Source: JBBDNV01 sp040877415
GTDB taxonomy: Bacteria; Planctomycetota; Planctomycetia; Pirellulales; PALSA-1355
Direction of reading: 5' to 3'
Assembly: GCA_040877415.1 (NCBI GenBank)
Contig: JBBDNV010000102.1
Location: 31,762-95,761 of the forward strand
Length of the DNA stretch: 64,000 nucleotides
The translations under genes and the position numbers were made by a program. Every line of letters begins with the position of its first letter. Position 1 is the stretch's first letter. Shown one piece after another: positions 34,034-41,817 of the stretch. The notes under the pieces are model-generated. The model had not been told where the DNA came from, made no database searches, and was given only the letters and a program-made list of their open reading frames with translations.

Positions 34034-34147
34034 ATGGAAACCATGCTTGTTGCTGCCGCCGGGTATTCGTTGGTTTATCTGTTATTGGGTGGCGGTTTGT
34101 TCGGGGCCGTGGTCATCTTTTTTGTGGCCAAGATGCTTGGTCGGTAG
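34034..34147 (+). CDS. 37-residue membrane peptide
   Basis: ATG 34034 to TAG 34147, preceded by AAGGGA. One hydrophobic helix covers most of the sequence (METMLVAAAGYSLVYLLLGG, then LFGAVVIFFVAKML). No family assigned. A long T run (33997-34010 region) lies just upstream, after the sigma-54-like site. It may be co-transcribed with the gene at 34180. Confidence 0.6.
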   Translation: METMLVAAAGYSLVYLLLGGGLFGAVVIFFVAKMLGR

Positions 34148-34179
34148 CGCCGGCCAGTCTGTGCATCCGGGAGTGCGTT

Positions 34180-34491
34180 GTGACATTAACTCTTCGTTAT
34201 CCGATATACGTCATCGCCAATCAGGAAGGCGTACTCGTTGTGAAGGTTGATGACGAGGAGTGCGTCTTGCTGTTCCACGACAGGGAGCTAGGCCATCGGC
34301 ACATCTACGAAAACCCTGGGATTGCAACAGGGGCAACGCTCCGTCCTCTGGCGGTGCCCGACGCCGAATCGTTCGAGGAGGGCTTGCGGGGCTTGCCCGC
34401 GAACGTGACATGTGCAGTTTGGGACGCCGGGGCGCAGAGTGGATTTATCCACATCGGGGTTGATGAGCTGCTTCTAGCGCTAACCGACTGA
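34180..34491 (+). CDS. Hypothetical cytoplasmic protein, 103 residues
   Basis: Start taken at GTG 34180, where GGGAG stands seven bases upstream and plausible protein sequence begins (VTLTLRYPIYVIANQEGVLV); the frame is open much further upstream but with low-quality composition. Beta-rich, acidic, no signal peptide or membrane helix: VVKVDDEECVLLFHDRELGH and AESFEEGLRGLPANVTCAVW are its clearest segments. I do not recognise the family. It lies 32 bp after the membrane peptide gene. Confidence 0.6.
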   Translation: MTLTLRYPIYVIANQEGVLVVKVDDEECVLLFHDRELGHRHIYENPGIATGATLRPLAVPDAESFEEGLRGLPANVTCAVWDAGAQSGFIHIGVDELLLALTD

Positions 34492-34612
34492 GGCTGATGT
34501 CGCGGAGCATCTTCGCCGTGACTGGCGGGGCCAGGGCTCTCGGCGGTGGGTGCGGTTTCTCGGTTGCCTCTAGGTGGCGTGGCCCCCCAATGGACCCCAC
34601 GCCGCCCGCGTC

Positions 34613-34628
34613 CGGTACAGCTTTTGCA
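34613..34628 (+). promoter_or_regulatory. Candidate sigma-54 promoter for BON lipoprotein gene
   Basis: CGGTACAGCTTTTGCA has a perfect TTGCA -12 box and GG-GC spacing; the -24 box deviates at three positions. It is 57 bp before the ATG at 34686. Confidence 0.52.
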
Positions 34629-34685
34629 TAGCACACGGTTAGCGAATTATGTGCATCAGCCGAACAACCCTGAAAGGACCATGAA

Positions 34686-35093
34686 ATGAAACAACTAGCA
34701 TTGGCCACTTTAGTGATTCTTGCGCTGGGCGGCTGCACGGAGGCTTGGAAGCCTTCCAGCCCCGCGGTCAATGAGCGCGCCACCGGGGACGCTGCGGATC
34801 GAGACAACACGGGCGTGAACACCCGGGACCGTGACACCGCCACGAAAACCCCGCTCGACCAAAATGAGAATCAAAGCGACATCGACATTACCGCGAACAT
34901 TCGCAGGCAGGTCGTCGATACCGAAATGTCAGTGAATGCGCAGAATGTCAAAATCATGACCCAGGATGGCAAGGTTACCCTGCGTGGTCCTGTCAAATCG
35001 GACGACGAGAAAAAGAAAATCGAAGACATTGCACTCGCGGTTGCGGGAGTGGGCAAGGTCGACAACCAGTTGGAAGTAGAGTTACGACCCTAG
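34686..35093 (+). CDS. BON-domain lipoprotein
   Basis: 135 residues. Signal peptide with lipobox MKQLALATLVILALGGC, then a disordered Asn/Asp/Thr-rich linker, then a BON domain (residues ~65-134): DITANIRRQVVDTEMSVNAQ, VKIMTQDGKVTLRGPVKSDD and VGKVDNQLEVEL. BON domains bind phospholipid and appear in osmotically induced periplasmic proteins such as OsmY. The lipobox places it on the inner face of the outer membrane or outer face of the inner one. The next gene follows after 47 bp and is probably co-transcribed. Confidence 0.88.
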   Translation: MKQLALATLVILALGGCTEAWKPSSPAVNERATGDAADRDNTGVNTRDRDTATKTPLDQNENQSDIDITANIRRQVVDTEMSVNAQNVKIMTQDGKVTLRGPVKSDDEKKKIEDIALAVAGVGKVDNQLEVELRP

Positions 35094-35140
35094 TCTCTGA
35101 GTCATTTAGAACAACCGACCAACAGATAAGGAGCCACATA

Positions 35141-35668
35141 ATGGCCAAAGCAGTTTTTTGTACGGTGAAAACCTCAGGGCAAGCCGCTCAGGTGGTGGAC
35201 CAGCTAAAGAATGCTGGCTTTACGCGGGATGATATTTCCGTCTTGATGTCCAACACCGGAGGAACGAAGGACTTTGCGGTCGACAATGAAACCAAAGCCC
35301 CTGAAGGCGCCGCGACTGGCGCCGGTACGGGTGCGTTGTTGGGAGGAGGACTCGGCTGGTTGGCGGGGATCGGCGTCTTGGCCATTCCCGGACTCGGACC
35401 GCTAATCGCTGCGGGGCCGATTATGGCCGCACTTGCGGGCGCGGCCGCGGGCGGCACGCTCGGCGGAATCACCGGAGCGCTGATCGGTCTGGGAATTCCC
35501 GAGTATGAGGCCAAACGCTACGAAGGTCAGGTCAAAGGCGGTCGTGCGCTCATCTCGGTTCACTCCGAGGATACCGCTGAAACGGAACGCGCGAAGGAGA
35601 TTTTTGAAGCCGCCGGTGCTGAGGATGTTTCAACATCCCACGAGCCGTCGGTCACTGGAAGGCGCTAG
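35141..35668 (+). CDS. General-stress YflT/17M-like protein with glycine-zipper helices
   Basis: 175 residues, ATG 35141 after AAGGAG. The N-terminal ~45 residues (VFCTVKTSGQAAQVVDQLKN, GFTRDDISVLMS) resemble the YflT/17M stress domain, a ferredoxin-like fold. The middle is a glycine/alanine-rich hydrophobic block (ALLGGGLGWLAGIGVLAIPG) likely to insert in membranes, and the C-terminus returns to the same fold (GGRALISVHSEDTAETERAK). Such proteins recur in stress gene groups of soil bacteria. Molecular role is unknown. Downstream is a receiver-domain remnant. Confidence 0.8.
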   Translation: MAKAVFCTVKTSGQAAQVVDQLKNAGFTRDDISVLMSNTGGTKDFAVDNETKAPEGAATGAGTGALLGGGLGWLAGIGVLAIPGLGPLIAAGPIMAALAGAAAGGTLGGITGALIGLGIPEYEAKRYEGQVKGGRALISVHSEDTAETERAKEIFEAAGAEDVSTSHEPSVTGRR

Positions 35669-35861
35669 TAGTTGTGACTGGGAGTCTTTTTGGGTCGCAA
35701 TAACCGGAAAGAAGAACGATTGGAGTTTGTCGCGCATGATAAATTTTCAAAGCGGCGTCCAGTCCGTTCATATCCGCCATCAGATTGTCGGTGATTATCA
35801 CGTCGGGAAGTGTGATATCACAAAGTTCAACGAGTGACCGACCATCGTCTGCCACCGCCAC
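35652..35861 (-). pseudogene. Response-regulator receiver remnant
   Basis: The minus strand shows VAVADDGRSLVELCDITLPD, VIITDNLMADMNGLDAALKI and PIVLLSGYCD: the middle of a receiver domain with phospho-Asp (IITD) and switch region. Both the acidic pocket start and the conserved Lys with the output domain are missing. It overlaps the end of the stress gene by 17 bp. With the other receiver tail at 38938 this shows decay of signalling genes in the island. Confidence 0.7.
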
Positions 35862-36058
35862 AATTCCACTTGGCCGAGGTGGAGTTGGGAGGCCACGGCT
35901 TTGGCCTGCCCAAGCACGCTTTGCGGCGGGAATTGGTCACCTGCCAAATTTCTTGCTACCGCGGTGTGCCATTTGCATAGCCTTCTCCCGCCGGATAACG
36001 GATCCGGGCGGCACGCTACAAAGCACGGTTTGTCCAACTTGCGAAAAAGGCATCGATC

Positions 36059-38548
36059 ATGAGATTCACAGCCTCCCAATTCGTGGTGGCACTGATGGCC
36101 AGCGTCCTGGCTTTTTCAACAGCGCCGATTTTCGCGCAAGGCCGAGATCGAGACCGGGATCGTCCGCGTGGCGGCGACCGGCCGGACGACGGTGGGCAGG
36201 GTGGCCGGCCCCAGGGCGGCGGTCGGCAAGCAGCTCCCCGTTCCGCGCCGGCGCAAACACCAAGTGCGCCGCGTGCAACGCAACAGGCGCCGCGAGCCGT
36301 CCAGCAAGCTCCTCGTGCTGCGCAACAGCCGAAGCGCTCGGCGCGCTCGTCTTCGCCGCAAGCCGCACAGTCGCGACCGCAAGCTACTCCGTCGCGTCGG
36401 CAGGCGGCGCCAAATCGGGCCGTTCAATCCGCGCCCAATGCCACCCAGCGCCAGGTTCCCAGCATGCGTACCTTCTCTCGCGAAGGCGATTCCAACATCA
36501 ATCGCACGCCCGGTCAGGCCAATCGGCAGGCGCAGCCCCGGGTGGTGCGACAAGCCCCGACTCCTGACGTGCAACCGAACCGACAACCGACTTTCGCTCG
36601 TCCTGAGAGCCGGCCTAACGTGGGCCGTCTGGACCAGAACGTGCGGCAGGGCGACACCGCTCGCCCCAACATCACCCGGCCGGGCATCGATCGCCCCAGC
36701 GGTCCGCGACCAGGCGTCGACGCGACCGCCGCACCCAACGTGCGGCGCCCCACTCCGCAGACCCCGGCCATTGCCGGTCCTGACGCGGTACGCCGCAACG
36801 TCAATCGGCCGAACTTTGACCGACCCAACGTCGATCGGCCCAATGCGACTCGCCCCGGCGCCCCTTCGGGTATCGGCGACCAGACGCGCCCGTACAGCCG
36901 CAGTCCAGACATGGACCGAAACCGCGACCCAAACCGCGATTGGGATCGCAACGTGGATCGCAATCGTGATGGGCGTCGTGACGTGGTCGATCGCGATCGC
37001 GCCGGTGAGCGGGGTCGAGACATCAACCGAAGCCCTGACGGCAACCGCCGCTATACGAGCCGCTATGGCGACTTCGGCGCTCGTCCCGATGGATATCGCG
37101 ATTTCGTGTCGCGCAATTTCAGCGTCAATCGCAACGTCAATAACTTCGACCGTAATCCCTGGCAGTACGGCCGCGGAAACTACTGGAACCAGAATTACGG
37201 CAACGACTGGGGGCGGTCCAACTGGTATCGCAACTTCAATCGCTACGGCTATGCCAACAACTTTTCCCCTTGGTGGGGCGTCGTGCCAGGCTTAGGCTCG
37301 AATTGGGGCGGTTGGGGTTGGGGTTGGGGTTGGCCGCAGTGGGGCTGGGGCTATGGGAACTGGGGCGGATACGGCTACGGATACGGTGACTACAACACCT
37401 ACTACGGCGATGCTGTGGCGGGACAACCCGTGCAGCAAATCACCGTGATCGCGCCCACGCCCGAGCAAGTTCAAACCGCGCAGGATTTCTATAGCGACGC
37501 TTTGGCGGCCTTCCAGGCGGGTCAGCATCAAGAGGCGATCCGCCTGTGCCAGCACGCCATGGTCGACAACCCGCGAGACTCGGACGTCATCCTGTTGATG
37601 GCCCAATCGCTGTTCGCGGTCGGCGAGTACGACCAGGCTGCCGACGCCGTGAAGATGGCCGTGCAGCTTTTGCCCCAGGATCAATGGGGCTCGATTGCGA
37701 AGGACTATGCCAACTACTATCCCAATATCGAGGACTACACCACGCAGTTGCGTTCGTTGGAAACGGCGTCGCGAACCGCGACCCAGCCCAATTCGGCGTT
37801 GAACGTGTTGTTGGGATATCACTACGGCTTTCTGGGATATCCCCGCCAGGCCGTGGCCGAGCTCGACAAGGCGCTTGACGCCCGTCCGCAAGACGCGGCA
37901 GCCCAGGAGCTGCGCGACTTATTTGCCTCCGGCGCGCGCATCCCGGCGCGCACTCCGGCGCCTGCCCAGCAGGCTCCGATCGCGCCGCCCGCACTAACGG
38001 CCGATCCCGCTCCCGCCGACCGCCAAATAGTCAACCGGTTGACTCAGGAGCCCTCGCCCGATCAGGCCCAGAGCGCAACGGATTTCGTGGCGACCGGCGA
38101 ACAGGCGTTCAAGGCCGGCAAATATCGCGAGGCGGCCCAGCTTTGGCAACACGCGTTGGTCGACGATCCGGGTAATGCGGCGGTCCTGCTGCTGATGGCG
38201 CAGGCGTTGTTTGCCCAGGGGCAGTACGCGGACGCGGCCGGTGCTTCGCAGATGGCCATGCAATTGCTGCCAGACAGCGAGTGGGACAACGTGATCAAAA
38301 AGCGGGACGACATTTACGGCAATCCCGACGAGTACACGTCGCAGCTCAAGGCGCTGGAGGGGGCGCGGGACGCGAGACCGGACGACCCGGCCCTGCACTT
38401 CTTGCTTGGGTTCCACTACGGCGCGATCGGATTGTCGAAGCAAGCCGTTGAAGAACTCGACAAGACGATCCAATTGCAGCCGCTCGACGAGGGCGCCAAG
38501 AAACTACGCGAGGTCGTTTCCGCCGCCGGCACGCAACCGGCCAAATAA
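36059..38548 (+). CDS. Exported Arg/Asn/Pro-rich, W-G-Y-rich and TPR-repeat protein
   Basis: 829 residues. Signal peptide 1-26 (cut after IFA). Residues ~27-340 are low complexity: Gln/Ala/Pro-rich, then RPN-type repeats (NRPNFDRPNVDRPNATRP), then Asp-Arg-Asn repeats. Residues ~350-465 are rich in Trp, Gly, Tyr and Asn (GGWGWGWGWPQWGWG), a likely self-associating or mineral/polymer-binding segment. Two homologous TPR modules follow (about 470-640 and 665-829), each with AFQAGQHQEAIRLCQHAMVD-type helices, an LLMAQSLFAVG repeat and a LLGYHYGFLG motif. It probably works outside the inner membrane as a scaffold. No close family recognised; the gene is apparently single. Confidence 0.8.
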   Translation: MRFTASQFVVALMASVLAFSTAPIFAQGRDRDRDRPRGGDRPDDGGQGGRPQGGGRQAAPRSAPAQTPSAPRATQQAPRAVQQAPRAAQQPKRSARSSSPQAAQSRPQATPSRRQAAPNRAVQSAPNATQRQVPSMRTFSREGDSNINRTPGQANRQAQPRVVRQAPTPDVQPNRQPTFARPESRPNVGRLDQNVRQGDTARPNITRPGIDRPSGPRPGVDATAAPNVRRPTPQTPAIAGPDAVRRNVNRPNFDRPNVDRPNATRPGAPSGIGDQTRPYSRSPDMDRNRDPNRDWDRNVDRNRDGRRDVVDRDRAGERGRDINRSPDGNRRYTSRYGDFGARPDGYRDFVSRNFSVNRNVNNFDRNPWQYGRGNYWNQNYGNDWGRSNWYRNFNRYGYANNFSPWWGVVPGLGSNWGGWGWGWGWPQWGWGYGNWGGYGYGYGDYNTYYGDAVAGQPVQQITVIAPTPEQVQTAQDFYSDALAAFQAGQHQEAIRLCQHAMVDNPRDSDVILLMAQSLFAVGEYDQAADAVKMAVQLLPQDQWGSIAKDYANYYPNIEDYTTQLRSLETASRTATQPNSALNVLLGYHYGFLGYPRQAVAELDKALDARPQDAAAQELRDLFASGARIPARTPAPAQQAPIAPPALTADPAPADRQIVNRLTQEPSPDQAQSATDFVATGEQAFKAGKYREAAQLWQHALVDDPGNAAVLLLMAQALFAQGQYADAAGASQMAMQLLPDSEWDNVIKKRDDIYGNPDEYTSQLKALEGARDARPDDPALHFLLGFHYGAIGLSKQAVEELDKTIQLQPLDEGAKKLREVVSAAGTQPAK

Positions 38549-38671
38549 GCCGACTGCCACCTGAAAGTGGAAATGTTACGCGTGAAGGGATCGGCGATCC
38601 TCGTCTTGGCAATCAGATCGTGCAGCGGCCCTTAAATAGAACGGCGCATCGCGCTGAGTGATGCTGGGAAA

Positions 38672-38937
38672 ATGACCCTTCCCACCGGCCATCCTACTTC
38701 CTCGTGGTGGCAACTTCTGAAGCAGGCAGCCTCGGACTTGCCGAGGAACAAAACGCCGCGGCTGGGAGCGGCACTGGCCTACTACACGCTGTTTTCGATT
38801 GCCCCACTGCTGGTGATCGTGGTCAGTAACGCCGGTTGGGTGTTTGGCGCCCAGGCGATGCAGGCACTTGCTTGAGGAACAATGCGAGGCTTGCTCGGAA
38901 AACTGGGGGCCGGAGCAGTCCAGTCGATGATTTCGGA
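38672..38937 (+). pseudogene. YihY/BrkB-like membrane protein, truncated
   Basis: The start reads like YihY/BrkB (formerly RNase BN family): RLGAALAYYTLFSIAPLLVI and NAGWVFGAQAMQA, then an in-frame TGA at 38873-38875. The same frame continues with GTMRGLLGKLGAGAVQSMI, as expected for that family, before homology breaks near 38937. Only about 85 of some 300 residues remain. It is fused to an unrelated receiver remnant. Confidence 0.75.
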
Positions 38938-39102
38938 CATCATGCCGCAGAGCTACCGGCGGTCGCGCTGACCGCGTTCGCGCATCACAATGACGCAAGT
39001 GACGCGGCGTTGGCCGGATTTCAGATCCACATTCCGAAGCCCGTAAATATTCGCGAGCTGACGGCTGTACTATCTAGCCTGACCGGCCGGGCGTGCATGT
39101 AA
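38938..39102 (+). pseudogene. Receiver-domain C-terminal remnant
   Basis: In a frame different from the YihY relic the sequence reads AAELPAVALTAFAHHNDASD and AGFQIHIPKPVNIRELTAVL, the end of a receiver with its switch Thr and conserved Lys (PKPV), closing at TAA 39100-39102. Upstream receiver parts are missing. The junction implies a deletion that joined two genes. Confidence 0.7.
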
Positions 39103-39154
39103 CGCCACATTCGGAGGAATCAGCTGTCTGGTCTGAATTTTATCGGAGAATCTC

Positions 39155-39922
39155 GTGGCTCTGTTCTTCACGCTCGATAACCTGGTCGCGTTGGCGACGC
39201 TGACCAGCCTGGAAATTGTGCTTGGCATCGACAACGTTGTATTTATCGCAATCCTGGCCGGCAAACTCGCGCCCGAGAAGCAAGGTTTGGCGCGGCGAGT
39301 TGGTTTGGGGCTGGCGATGTTAATGCGCATCGTGCTGTTGATGGCGATCACGTGGGTGATGGGACTGACGGCCCACCTGTTCACTATTCCAAGCTTTTGG
39401 ACCGGCGAGAGTGGCGACGCGCACGGCGTGAGCGGGCGAGACCTGATCTTGCTGATCGGCCGGCTGTTTCTGATTGGCAAAGCCACGACCGAAATTCATG
39501 GCAAGCTCGAGAGCGCCCATGAGGAACATGCCTCGCCCGAAGCGGCTTCGTTTGGCTTGGTTCTTGTGCAGATTGTGTTGCTGGATATCGTATTCTCGCT
39601 CGATTCCGTGATCACCGCCGTGGGCATGGTAGCTACTTCGCCCGAAGCGCCCTGGGTGGGGATCACCGTGATGGTGACCGCGATTGTGCTGGCCGTGGTG
39701 GTGATGTTGACGTTCGCCGGCAGAATCGCGGCGTTCATCGAACGGCATCCGACGATGAAAATACTCGCGCTGTCGTTCCTGATTCTGATCGGCGTGGTGC
39801 TGGTGGCTGAAGGGCTGCACATGCACATCCCGAAGGGCTACGTCTACTTTTCGATGGCCTTTGCACTGGGTATCGAGATGCTCAACTTACGATTACGCAA
39901 GGCGCCTGCACAGAAGTCTTAG
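39155..39922 (+). CDS. TerC family integral membrane protein
   Basis: 255 residues, GTG start at 39155 with GGAG before it. Seven to nine hydrophobic helices with the TerC/Alx signature acidic motifs: LTSLEIVLGIDNVVFIAILA near the N-terminus and VLLDIVFSLDSVITAVGM in the middle, which place Asp and Glu inside the membrane. Family members export Mn2+ or aid metal loading of secreted proteins and tellurite resistance. The nearby manganese catalase gene makes manganese handling plausible. An IS5 relic follows. Confidence 0.88.
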   Translation: MALFFTLDNLVALATLTSLEIVLGIDNVVFIAILAGKLAPEKQGLARRVGLGLAMLMRIVLLMAITWVMGLTAHLFTIPSFWTGESGDAHGVSGRDLILLIGRLFLIGKATTEIHGKLESAHEEHASPEAASFGLVLVQIVLLDIVFSLDSVITAVGMVATSPEAPWVGITVMVTAIVLAVVVMLTFAGRIAAFIERHPTMKILALSFLILIGVVLVAEGLHMHIPKGYVYFSMAFALGIEMLNLRLRKAPAQKS

Positions 39923-39984
39923 AAGCTATTCACAACCTGAGTTAATTCAGTAATATCCCGCCGTCGCGTAACGCAAGGAGGCCT

Positions 39985-40330
39985 ACGCCTGGCAGAGCTA
40001 GTTACAGACACATTGTGGGAACAGGTTGCACCACTGCTGCCGACGGAGCCGGAGCCGTCGTCTTTGGGCGGTCGACCTCGGGTGAGCAATCGGCAGGCGT
40101 TCACGGGCGTGGTGTTTGTGCTCAAGACAGGCATTCTCGTGGCAGTACTTGCCGATCGAGATGGACTGTGGCAGTGGCAGTACCTGCTGGCGTCGATTTT
40201 CCGAATGGACCCAACTGGCCGTTTGGTCGCGACTGCACGCGCTACTGCTTTCGCAACTTGGCAGAGCTGGCGCCATCAACCTCGAGCGCGCCGTGATCGA
40301 CAGCGCGAGTGTCCGCGCAGTTTTGGGGGT
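39985..40330 (+). pseudogene. IS5-family transposase, 5' remnant with frameshift
   Basis: The first part reads ELVTDTLWEQVAPLLPTEP and NRQAFTGVVFVLKTGI, typical of the IS5/IS427 OrfA start. Near 40130 the frame changes and continues as FSWQYLPIEMDCGSGSTCWR and AINLERAVIDSASVRAV. Some family members use a programmed frameshift in this area, but the catalytic remainder is absent: at about 40328 the sequence switches to unrelated duplicated DNA. So the copy is dead. Confidence 0.75.
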
Positions 40331-40410
40331 CGCGGCGCACCGCTAAGGCGGATTGCGACCAGAGTTCACTTCGTCGCAACCGATAGCTCAATTCAAACAG
40401 GAGAATTGGT
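40328..40410. repeat. Mosaic of duplicated fragments from the 43.7-44.2 kb genes
   Basis: Bases 40328-40360 repeat 43688-43720 with one mismatch in 33; on the minus strand they encode IRLSGAPRP, as in the membrane-protein gene there. Bases 40372-40410 match the reverse complement of 44182-44220 with one mismatch in 39, which is the leader and ribosome-binding site of the gene at 43911-44180. From 40411 to 40642 I see no gene. Confidence 0.8.
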
Positions 40411-40642
40411 TGGTTCGGCCGGTTGTTGCGGTCAATTCCGTGAAATACGTTTGCGCGAGGACCACTGGACGACACCTACTTACTAAGGGGCGCTGCACGA
40501 CCTCATTGCCAACACGAGAATCGCTGATCCGAGCAGCGATACCACTAGCGATCCGAGGCAGCCAAGTCGACTCGAGAAAAACGCGAACATGTCCACTCAC
40601 TCCAGCGGCGAATGTGCGGCAATGTTGAGCGACCACACGTTG

Positions 40643-40918
40643 CTATGGTCCCGTAATCCGTCGCTTTTGAAAAAGGGAGTAGAGGGCTAACAAGATCAGG
40701 GCGCCGACCGTGGACATGACCAGCCCGCCAGCATGAACACCCGGTTCCATGGGATCCGTGCCGAACACCAAGGAAGAAATAAATCCTCCCACGAGTGAAC
40801 CCACAAGCCCCAGCACGATCGTCAAGAACCAGCCCATCGGTTGCGGGCCGGGCATCAGCAAACGCCCCAGCAGCCCCGCAATCAAACCGATGATGATCCA
40901 CCACAAAAATCCCAACAT
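40643..40918 (-). CDS. GlsB/YeaQ/YmgE (transglycosylase-associated) membrane protein
   Basis: 91 residues from ATG 40918, preceded by GGAGG. FLWWIIIGLIAGLLGRLLMP is the diagnostic start of the GlsB/YeaQ/YmgE family, followed by two further glycine-rich helices (TIVLGLVGSLVGGFISSLVF; GGLVMSTVGALILLALYSLF). These small inner-membrane proteins are induced in stress and stationary phase. It follows the manganese catalase stop by 16 bp, so both should be co-transcribed. Confidence 0.9.
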   Translation of the reverse strand: MLGFLWWIIIGLIAGLLGRLLMPGPQPMGWFLTIVLGLVGSLVGGFISSLVFGTDPMEPGVHAGGLVMSTVGALILLALYSLFQKRRITGP

Positions 40919-40934
40919 AGCTCCATCCTCCAGA

Positions 40935-41702
40935 TCACTTTTTTGTTGGCAACCGACGTGATGATTTACCGGCGCGGCGATCCACCGGTTCGATGCCCCC
41001 ATTGAACGCTGGCGCATCGATGAATTTCCAACCATTGCCCTCGTTCCACGGGCCGCGAGCATCGATCTCCCCATCATCGCCTTCGCCAGTCGAGTCGTTA
41101 TAAAACTCGTCGACAACACCCTTCGTGGGCGGAATCTTGCCGATGGACAGAGCTGGCTTCCCCATGCTGTCCAGCGCTGCCATAAACGCCTTCATGTGGG
41201 TGATTTCGCGAGTCATGAGAAACTGCAATGCATCTTTCGTTCCTGGATCGTCGCAGAAATTGATCAGTCGCTCATAGACAATCTTTGCGCGGGCCTCTGC
41301 CGCGATGTTGCTTCGTAAATCCACGTCAAGCTCGCCGGTTACCTTGAGATAGTCGGCAGTCCAGGCATTGCCCATCGAATTGCACAGCGTCACGCCGCCT
41401 CCGCCAGCGATAGCCACTAACGGGTCAGCTTCCGCGGCGTCGCGGTCTTTTTTCATTGGCTTGAGGTGCAGCCGCGCTAGCGCGCCGACAATCTCCAAAT
41501 GGCTGAGTTCTTCGGTGCCAATATCCATGAGCAGGTCCTTGCGTTCAGGGTCGTCGCAGTTAAGGCCCTGAATCGAATACTGCATGGCAGCGGCTAACTC
41601 TCCGTTCGCACCACCGAATTGCTCTAACAGCATGTTGCCGAATCGAGGGTCTGGGCTATCGACATTGACCGTATACATGAGCTTCTTTACGTGGTGATAC
41701 AT
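40935..41702 (-). CDS. Manganese catalase
   Basis: 255 residues from ATG 41702. The ferritin-like di-manganese site is complete: E35 (GANGELAAAMQY), E65 and H68 (TEELSHLE), E136 (NIAAEARAK) and H169 (REITHMKAF); the last pair is 33 residues apart as in the characterised enzyme of Lactobacillus. It decomposes H2O2 to water and oxygen in the cytoplasm. The C-terminal tail is shorter than in typical 270-300-residue members. It is upstream of the GlsB/YeaQ gene and near TerC, a set fitting manganese-based oxidative stress defence. Confidence 0.92.
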   Translation of the reverse strand: MYHHVKKLMYTVNVDSPDPRFGNMLLEQFGGANGELAAAMQYSIQGLNCDDPERKDLLMDIGTEELSHLEIVGALARLHLKPMKKDRDAAEADPLVAIAGGGGVTLCNSMGNAWTADYLKVTGELDVDLRSNIAAEARAKIVYERLINFCDDPGTKDALQFLMTREITHMKAFMAALDSMGKPALSIGKIPPTKGVVDEFYNDSTGEGDDGEIDARGPWNEGNGWKFIDAPAFNGGIEPVDRRAGKSSRRLPTKK

Positions 41703-41817
41703 TTAGTGCCTTTCGAATTGTGTGATGGGTGATTGCGCCACACGGGCGTCGGAGTTCACTTCGTAACCCCATCGCTTTTTGGACTGTACTGAGCCATGCG
41801 ACGACGACGGGGGTTAA

